A DNA stretch of 64,000 nt, from assembly GCA_048013815.1 (NCBI GenBank), contig CM106586.1, forward strand, positions 8,246,001 through 8,310,000. Direction: 5' to 3'. This document shows, piece by piece, positions 56,981 through 64,000 of the stretch; positions within the stretch are counted from its first letter, which is position 1; each line of letters starts with the position of its first letter. The position numbers and the translations under genes are program-made. A model generated the notes under the pieces. That model did not search any database. It was given only the letters and a program-made list of their open reading frames with translations, and had not been told where the DNA came from. Source of the stretch: Setoptus koraiensis. Taxonomy: Eukaryota; Arthropoda.

Positions 56981-58258
56981 ATGACTACAGTCGCTAAAAT
57001 AGCCGGAAAGATAAAATGTGGTCCCGTTGTCGAGATGCAAGGTGACGAAATGACGCGAATCATTTGGGACCTAATCAAGGAGAAACTCATTCTACCATTC
57101 CTCGATATTGATTTGAAATTTTTCGATCTGGGCATTGAAAATCGTGATGCAACCGACGACAAGGTAACTATAGAATGTGCCGAAGCAATGAAATTATATA
57201 ATGTTGGTGTCAAGTGTGCCACCATAACGCCAGACGAGGCCAGAGTTGAGGAGTTCAAACTGAAACAAATGTGGCGCTCGCCCAATGGTACCATCAGGAA
57301 CATTCTAGGCGGTACATTGTTTAGAGAGCCCATCATTTGTAAGAATGTGCCTCGCTTAGTGCCTGGCTGGACCAAGCCCATCATCATTGGTCGTCATGCT
57401 TTTGGTGACCAATATAGAGCCACTGATTTTGTTGTTCCGGGTGCGGGCAAACTAGAGATAACATGGACAGCGGCCGATGGATCGAAGAAAATATCTCATG
57501 AAGTGCACAATTTTACAAAAGAGCAAGCAATCTCGGACGATTTCGCCGGAGTCTCATTATCCATGTTCAACGTGGCCTCTAGTATTCGTGACTTTGCTAG
57601 GGCCTCATTTGAATATGCCCTTCAACGCAAACTACCATTGTACTTGAGCACTAAAAATACCATTTTGAAACGCTACGATGGAAAGTTTCGAGACACATTC
57701 GCACAAGTATTTGTAGAGGAAAACTACAAACCCAAGTATGATGAAGCAGGTATTTGGTATGAGCACAGACTGATCGATGATATGGTTGCTCAAGTAATGA
57801 AATCTGATGGTGGATTTGTATGGGCTTGCAAAAACTACGACGGAGACGTGCAATCTGACTCAGTGGCTCAGGGATATGGATCGCTTGGTCTGATGACCTC
57901 AGTACTAATTACACCTGATGGTAAAACAATGGAGGCTGAGGCCGCTCACGGTACCGTGACTCGCCACTATCGTATGCACCAGCAAGGCAAAGAGACATCA
58001 ACCAATCCAATAGCATCGATCTATGCCTGGACTAGAGGCCTGTTGCATAGAGCAAAGTTGGACAATAATCAGGCCCTCCATGAATTCGCAACTAAACTAG
58101 AACAAGTTTGCGTCGACACTATAGAGTCCGGCTTTATGACAAAAGATTTAGCAATATGCATCAAAGGTTCCAACGTTCAACGCTCAGATTACCTTAATAC
58201 CTTTGAATTTCTAGATAAATTAGCTGAAAATCTCTCAGCAGCGCTAGCAGCCAAGTGA
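56981..58258 (+). CDS. Idh: Cytosolic NADP-dependent isocitrate dehydrogenase
   Basis: A single 425-residue frame matching eukaryotic IDH1/IDH2 end to end: [126 protein letters not shown]. The substrate-binding arginine equal to human IDH1 Arg132 is Arg138. It converts isocitrate to 2-oxoglutarate and makes NADPH. There is no mitochondrial leader (only about six extra residues at the N terminus), which points to the cytosol. The C terminus is AALAAK, so the peroxisomal AKL-type signal of vertebrate IDH1 is missing. No introns. Confidence 0.97.
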   Translation: MTTVAKIAGKIKCGPVVEMQGDEMTRIIWDLIKEKLILPFLDIDLKFFDLGIENRDATDDKVTIECAEAMKLYNVGVKCATITPDEARVEEFKLKQMWRSPNGTIRNILGGTLFREPIICKNVPRLVPGWTKPIIIGRHAFGDQYRATDFVVPGAGKLEITWTAADGSKKISHEVHNFTKEQAISDDFAGVSLSMFNVASSIRDFARASFEYALQRKLPLYLSTKNTILKRYDGKFRDTFAQVFVEENYKPKYDEAGIWYEHRLIDDMVAQVMKSDGGFVWACKNYDGDVQSDSVAQGYGSLGLMTSVLITPDGKTMEAEAAHGTVTRHYRMHQQGKETSTNPIASIYAWTRGLLHRAKLDNNQALHEFATKLEQVCVDTIESGFMTKDLAICIKGSNVQRSDYLNTFEFLDKLAENLSAALAAK

Positions 58259-58921
58259 AGTTGATGCTCTTAAATATCTGATTGTCAATTATGATATTTT
58301 CTAGGTGATCGGGATGGATAACACAGACATCTGTATTCAGCTCTTCAATCTACCATTTTAGTTATGTTCAACAGAGCATTGAATAAAATTTACTTTTGCA
58401 CTTACATTTCGAATAGTCCTGTCAAGAAAAAGATATATAATCGAACTCTGCTGAATCTTCCTTTCCTTTCTGATTTGCTTTCGACTGCTCATTCATCTTT
58501 TCTACAGCACTCAAACAAACTCGATAAGAATAAAGTGATCTTGAGAGAACGAACGGAGAATCTATTCAAATTGAGCACCAGTGTGAGATGATAAAGACAC
58601 AGAGGCATTGAGCATCAAATTGTGTTGATCGGGTGGTTAGAATCATCGAGTTTCTGATGAGATCTCAATTGACAATAATTCTTTTCTATAAATACAATAA
58701 TAAAATAATGTGTATTAAATTTAATATTATTTTCAATAATAATCATAATTGTCATACGCTATCCTGATGTAAACAATTTATATACACCTTTTTGTGTAAC
58801 AATCAAATAGAGTTGTTTACCCTGTATGCAATCAATTCATGAGGACTGCTTTGTATCTTTTTATGTCTCACAAGAGGCTTCATAAAATGTGGGTAAAAAA
58901 TTCTCTATATTTTCTCTGATT
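58259..58921. other. Convergent 3' intergenic region (IDH / BICRA)
   Basis: AT-rich DNA between two converging genes. A 75-codon frame at 58364-58591 has no recognisable similarity and probably lies in the IDH 3' UTR. Confidence 0.5.
58382..58387 (+). terminator. Candidate poly(A) signal of IDH
   Basis: AATAAA 124 bases after the IDH stop; another lies at 58699-58704. Confidence 0.45.
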
Positions 58922-61900
58922 TCAAGATAATTCATCATCTAAGATCGACTCGATAGCTAAAGCTGCTTCACTGTCAGGCACAGATGAAAATCTTGATTTG
59001 TTCCATTTATCTGACAAAAGCCAGTTATCCATTTTTGAAGGTGATCGATGTAAATTGTCTAGATCATCAGATCGCAACTCTGGTGATTTTTCTCCATAAG
59101 CTAGAAAATCTGTTGCTTTCAGAGCCGAATCATCTTGATTGATCTCAATAGGTTCTTGCTTTATAGGTGATAGCGTTGAGCTTGTTATTTCCTGTCTTTC
59201 AGTGGGTAAAAGACTGTCGGGGTCTAAAACTGGAGATTGAGAATAGTCAGGATGTAAATAATATTACAAAATTGTTCAACTAATCATAATACTACTTTGA
59301 TATGCTATGGTGTCGAACTTACTTTCTCCATCATTGATACAGTCACGAGCCTTCTTCAAAAGAGCTTGCTCTTCATTTATAAATATTTGGTCAATCATAA
59401 CTTGTTCAGCCTTCGGCACCATGTTCTTTATTGATGATATCGTGTAGAAAAAATTAAATCTATTTGAGTATCCAAATTTTTCAGTAACTAGAATTAATAG
59501 ATTTAGAAAATATGATGATAATACTAACCATGCTTTGCTTCAAGATCAAGAGCCTGAATTTGTCGTAGATTCTTTTCTTCTTCGCTAGCAAGGTTTCCGC
59601 AGCAACTTCGAAAATTTGGTCAACTGTAACGGTAGAATCAGAGGAAGACAACTTTAGTGAGAAGTTCATTGAAAGAGTGCTCCGAGTGTTTATACTGAAA
59701 TGCAAGCTTACTTTTTTCGATATCTGCTTCCGAGATCGTAGGGGAGTCAAAGACGTGATATCTTAACAGTCTTTTACAAGCATCCTCTAATGACTTAAAA
59801 GGTTGCTTGATCTGAGGATTAAGGGCAGCTCCTTGATCTGCTTCTAATTGCCGGTGAATAGGTTGAGGAAAAACCTCGCTTGTTGCACGAACTCCACTAG
59901 AATTTCCAACATTGTGTTGTTGAGATGATGTTATTCCATTGCTGTTCATTTCACTGATAATACTGCTCCTCAGCGCCACCAGATTGATTGAGTTTTGGTT
60001 GGTTTCTGTCATTGTATGTGGCTCGATTTTCACTTGTTCTGGTGCTATAGAGACTGATGTCGATGTTATTGATGTTGACGAGCTGATAGGGGCGATGGAC
60101 TCAATTAATCTAGAGCTTGTCACGTTATCGATTGTCGGGTGGGGATTAGAATCGACATTACCTGAGGCGGCTGCTATTGAGTTATTTGCAGCAGTCCGTG
60201 GACTGACTAAAGCATTCGAAGTTGGTTGATTCAAAGGAGTTGCCGGTCCTACGATGGGAGCCTGATTGGTTAGAGCAGGACCACCTACTAAATTCGTTTC
60301 TGTCGAAATAAAACTTGTACCTATCGCTCCGCTGCTCAAAGGCTGTAGGGCGGCCGTTTGAACCACAGGTGTCATAATTTTTGCTACAGGTACCTGAGGG
60401 AGTTCGGATAGATTAGGCTTCACATCAGCAGTTAACGAATTGTTGCTACTATCCACTATCACACTGATAGGAATCATCGTAGCGACGGATTGCATTTGCT
60501 GTTGAGCTGCTAGCTGCTGTCTACGACAGGGGGTCTTAAGTGTAGGAAACTTTTCAATTTCGTTCTTCTTAGACCTTGAGCGTTTTGTTGTTGTCGATTT
60601 CGCACCCCCTTTTGCAGCCTTTGTACCTTTCTTCGTGGTGGAAGGAGTTGTTGAGGGTGTCGCCACGCTTGTTGATGTAGTAGTAGAAGTAATGAGAGGA
60701 GGATTGTTCACTATGTTGTTTGTTGCAACAGTGGGCATATTAATGGGTCTTATAGCTCCAAATATTTGAGGTGGGAAGATAAGACTGCCATCAGGGTTGA
60801 TTGCGATTCTAACAGGTTGCTGCAGTTGTGGTTGTGTTTGAGTAACAGGAATAGATTGGATAGTTTCCATAGGTTGGGGTGTGGACTGGAGAACTGGCAT
60901 AGGGGTGGATGACTGAGAGTTGTTCGAATTTTGGCAGTTAGGAGATAGAGGGGGACTCTTTTCCTCTGGTAAAATTCCATGGGATAGAAGTAAGTCCCCT
61001 AGATTAAGACCAGGCTTAGAGCTAGATTGTTGCTTAGTCGGTGTCGGTCTTGATTGCTGCTGATGCTGCATCGGCATATTTGACATCCTATTCGGTTGTT
61101 GCTGAAGTGACTGTGAGCCGTAGTCAATCATATTTTGATTGTTCTGTATCTGCCCTTGCTGTAGTGCTAAAAGCATCGGTCCGTTGGGGGTTTGTATCTG
61201 AATAAATTGCTGCTGTCCCGGCAACAACTGTCCTGGATTAGCTAATGGACGGTTGAGAATAAGGTTTGACACTCGTGGCATCATAATTTGAGACTGTGAT
61301 GTAGACGGCATTATCATGTGCTGAGGTTGAGTTGTCGTCAATGTTGGGCTTTGCTGGTTGCTCATTGAAATTGATTGATTAGACATGGTAGAGGTTGCCA
61401 TATTTTGATGCTGCGTTGAGGTGACCATTTGCTGCTGTTGTTGGTGTTGTTGTTGGTGTTGTTGCTGCTGTTGTTGTTGTTGCTGTCCATTCACAATTAT
61501 ACCCGTAGTACCTTGTTGCTGAAAATTCTGACCCTGCACCAATATCCGATTATTTTGATTGGAGTTAAGTTGATTTTGTTGATCTTGCTGCTGATTTTGT
61601 ATACCTATTGTTTGACTAGGCATAATGTTCAAAGGTAGTCTTTGTTGTTGCTGCTGTACATTTTGTATTTGTTGTCCATTCAGCATCACAGATGAATTTG
61701 TCTGTGAGCTCATAGATTGAGATTGCTGTTGTGTCGTCTGAAGCTGAGAATTTTGTTGGTTCTGGTTCTGAAATTGATTGGGGGAGTTTGTGGAAAATTG
61801 ATTTTGTTCTAGGGATTGATTTGAAACGGCTACTTGGTTTGACATGAAGGGAGAAGAAATCCTCTGTTGTTGCTGAATATTAGATAACTGCTGTCCATCA

Positions 61901-63051
61901 AGCATCATAGTGGTATTTCCTTGTAAGCGAATCCCTTGAGATTGTTGTTGCATAGGGGCTTGTTGATTCATTAATGAGTTATCATTACTTGATATGCTCG
62001 GGGGTGGAGCTGGAGCGATAGCAAAATACATAGGTCCATTTTGTGTCTGTATTTGTATCAATCTCTGTTGTGGTTGAAGACCAATTGGCCTCGGACCCAT
62101 ATTGTGACCCAAAATAGCCTGGTGCCTAATGCCTGTATTAGGATTCTGAATTAATATTTGCGGCCCTGGATTTGGACTATATGTCATCGGTTGTTGTAAA
62201 TTTTGCTGATTAACTGCTTTAGATGGGGATTGATTATTGGTAGCAGTCTTTTTAGCACGAGGTGCCCGAGTTGTGGATCTACCACCTCCTCTAGCAGCCC
62301 TTTTTGCTGCTGTTGTTGGCCTCGGGGTATTGATTGTGGGGGAAGATGATATGGTAGAAACAGTAGATAAGCCTGTACTTGCTACTGTTGTTGTTGTTTG
62401 TACTGGAGATGTGTGAGACATTGTTGAGAGTGACATGTTGGAAATGGGTGCTGTGGGCGTCGCTGCTGGTGATGCAGTTGTATTTGAATTTGCTTGCGCC
62501 GGTGCCGAGGCCGATGTAAATGCAAACGCAACTGTGGTTGCAGGGTCAACATCCTTGATTGGCTCTGCTGGTGAACTACTAACCTGTGCAAAATTTGGGA
62601 TGGAGGCCTGTTCAATCGATGATGGTGGGTCTTGTTGAGGCAGGGTGGTCTGTTGCAACATAGAATCCATAGATTCACTCTGTTGCCTTGGTGGTGTATG
62701 AGGCTGGACTTCAATATTGTTTTGGGTAACATCTGTTTGGTTTGTGTTTGCTTGGGGTTCTGATATAAATTGTGGGCCCGATAAAGGTGCTGAAGGTGAC
62801 GGAAACGAATTTTGTTGTGTATTTGCTGTAGTTTCAGGAATTACTGTGTCTTTCTCAGATTTAGTGGAAGATATAATAGGCGTGGAATTGGTAGTTGTTG
62901 TATTAGTAGTTACAGTGGATGAGTTATTTAAATTATTTGCTGGTGTAGCGGTATTTGTAGTTGAAGTTGCATCGGGTACACTTTCTAAGAAAGATTGGAG
63001 AAGCTGAGGATCATTAATGACATCAAGCAAACATTTATTTTGGTCCATCAT
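58922..63051 (-). CDS. BICRA/GLTSCR1-family subunit of non-canonical BAF complex
   Basis: Four exons on the minus strand join in phase: 63051-59712, 59623-59529, 59425-59323, 59229-58922 (3846 nt, 1281 residues), all GT-AG, introns about 90-105 bp. The N terminus MMDQNKCLLDVINDPQLLQ matches the start of BICRA. A long Gln/Ser/Thr/Pro-rich middle follows, with AT-hook-like RAARGGGRSTTRAPRAKK and KRSRSKK. The C-terminal GLTSCR1 domain spans exons 1-3: FKSLEDACKRLLRYHVF, then DQIFEVAAETLLAKKKRIYDKFRLLILKQSM, then VMIDQIFINEEQ. In animals this domain docks the protein with BRD9 and SMARCC in the GBAF remodeller. The last exon is acidic and Ser-rich. All three introns fall in the last part of the gene, after an uninterrupted 3.3-kb first coding exon. 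Confidence 0.9.
61425..61480 (-). repeat. Coding poly-Gln tract in BICRA-like gene
   Basis: A CAA/CAG run (TTG/CTG on the plus strand) broken by two His codons, within the Gln-rich middle region. Confidence 0.85.
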
Positions 63052-64000
63052 CCATCACCTCCAACGGTGGTCTAATAGAGCGGCCTAATTTTTTTTTTTT
63101 AATATTCTGGTGGCTAAATGAAGAGAATTTGCTAAAATTCATGCAATCAACTGTGGTTGGTATTAGCTGTTGGCTACCGTCGGATCCTTTGAATCATCCT
63201 TGTACAATCAATGGTAACAATTGTAAATTTAATAAAGAGTAACCAATAATGGTAGTAATATTGTTGTTGTTGGTGTTGTTGTTGTTGTGCTGCCAAAGAT
63301 TATGCTATTGGCTAAGAAATCATTTTTTTTATATTGCACTGCACATCAATTAATTTTACATTTGAATAAATAAATCAAGAAGAAGAAAAAAATTACAATT
63401 TGATTATATTCCTATACAGTGCGATGCTACAGTAGATTTGTGTGCGTGTATATTTGACAACAAATAGTACAACAGTTAAAATAAGAGTTTTTTGAGGTCA
63501 AAATGTGTGCACAGAAATCATAGCAGTTTCTTAGCATAGCATAGAGCTTCTAATCCTTTTGATGGGTAAACGAGGGCGCCTTCATCTATTGTAGCTATGA
63601 CGATGGGCGTACAGGTTGAAGATTTCAGGTAATAACACTGACTTAACTAAATCATTTATTATTGCATGCCATTGATTGACAAACTAACTGAGATTTGAAT
63701 TCAACCTGGCGTCTATAACTAGAAACATTAATATCTGGCTCACATGAGAGCTTACTTTGTACAATTGGCATTTGCTGCGCGCATGCTCGCTGTTGGTGTT
63801 TGAATTCAAAAAGCGCGAAACTTAAAATTGAAAAAAAAAGAAGAAAAAAAGAAGAAAAAGAAAAACAACACAATGGCCAAGAATTGCACATTACATTGAG
63901 CGAGCAATGCACGGGTCCATTTCGGGGAAATTGGTTCGGGTAAAATCTGTAGTATCCCCCTCTTTACTTTTTGTGAGGGACCCGCGGCGCGCCGAAAGTT
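63052..64000. other. BICRA-like 5' region to right edge
   Basis: AT-rich with homopolymer runs (T at about 63090-63101; A-rich 63828-63870). An NRF1-like GCGCGCATGC lies near 63777-63786. No coding frame is supported; it should hold the leader and promoter of the minus-strand gene. Confidence 0.45.

Noticed and set aside
58364-58591. 75-codon frame after IDH
   Set aside because: AT-rich, no similarity recognised, overlaps the likely IDH 3' UTR and poly(A) signal.
1-64000. Virus-like or LTR elements, CRISPR arrays, bacterial genes
   Set aside because: No reverse transcriptase, integrase, capsid, long terminal repeats or regularly spaced repeat arrays with unique spacers were recognised; gene content and splicing are animal.

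Overview
This is animal nuclear DNA, most likely from an arthropod. A mite or other chelicerate with a compact, intron-poor genome fits best, but the group cannot be fixed from sequence alone. Evidence for an animal: an intersectin gene, a Pax6 gene (paired domain plus homeodomain) with introns at the usual Pax6 positions, UFL1, TRAPPC5, a cytosolic NADP isocitrate dehydrogenase, eL13 and a BICRA/GLTSCR1 subunit of BAF-type chromatin remodellers. Most housekeeping genes are single open frames, and introns are short (88 bp to 4 kb) with GT-AG ends. No transposase, reverse transcriptase, virus-like element, rRNA, tRNA or CRISPR array was recognised.

Layout. (1) 1-9.5 kb is AT-leaning and gene-dense: intersectin (minus, runs off the left edge), a stand-alone double SCP2 protein, its parent SDR-SCP2-SCP2 peroxisomal enzyme (both minus, a tandem partial duplication) and RPL13 (plus). 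(2) 9.5-34.7 kb is a GC-rich 25-kb stretch with no recognisable protein gene. It is packed with perfect hairpins, short tandem repeats and simple repeats, and is probably the regulatory domain upstream of Pax6. (3) 34.8-46.8 kb is Pax6 on the plus strand. I assembled seven coding exons whose phases all agree and which encode about 1613 residues, several times the usual Pax6 length, because of His-, Gln-, Ala- and Asp-rich insertions. (4) 46.8-53.8 kb is mostly non-coding but holds a two-exon candidate secreted peptide precursor. (5) 53.8-64 kb is AT-leaning and gene-dense again: UFL1 (plus), TRAPPC5 (minus, tail to tail with UFL1), IDH (plus) and a four-exon BICRA-like gene (minus).

The genes do not form a pathway. 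A developmental regulator sits in a GC-rich, gene-poor island between two blocks of housekeeping genes. The points most worth a second look are the giant Pax6 with an altered homeodomain, the hydratase-less MFE-2-like enzyme and its SCP2-only daughter gene, the intersectin without its first EH domain, the C-terminally short UFL1, the orphan peptide precursor, and the density of perfect inverted repeats in the GC-rich domain.
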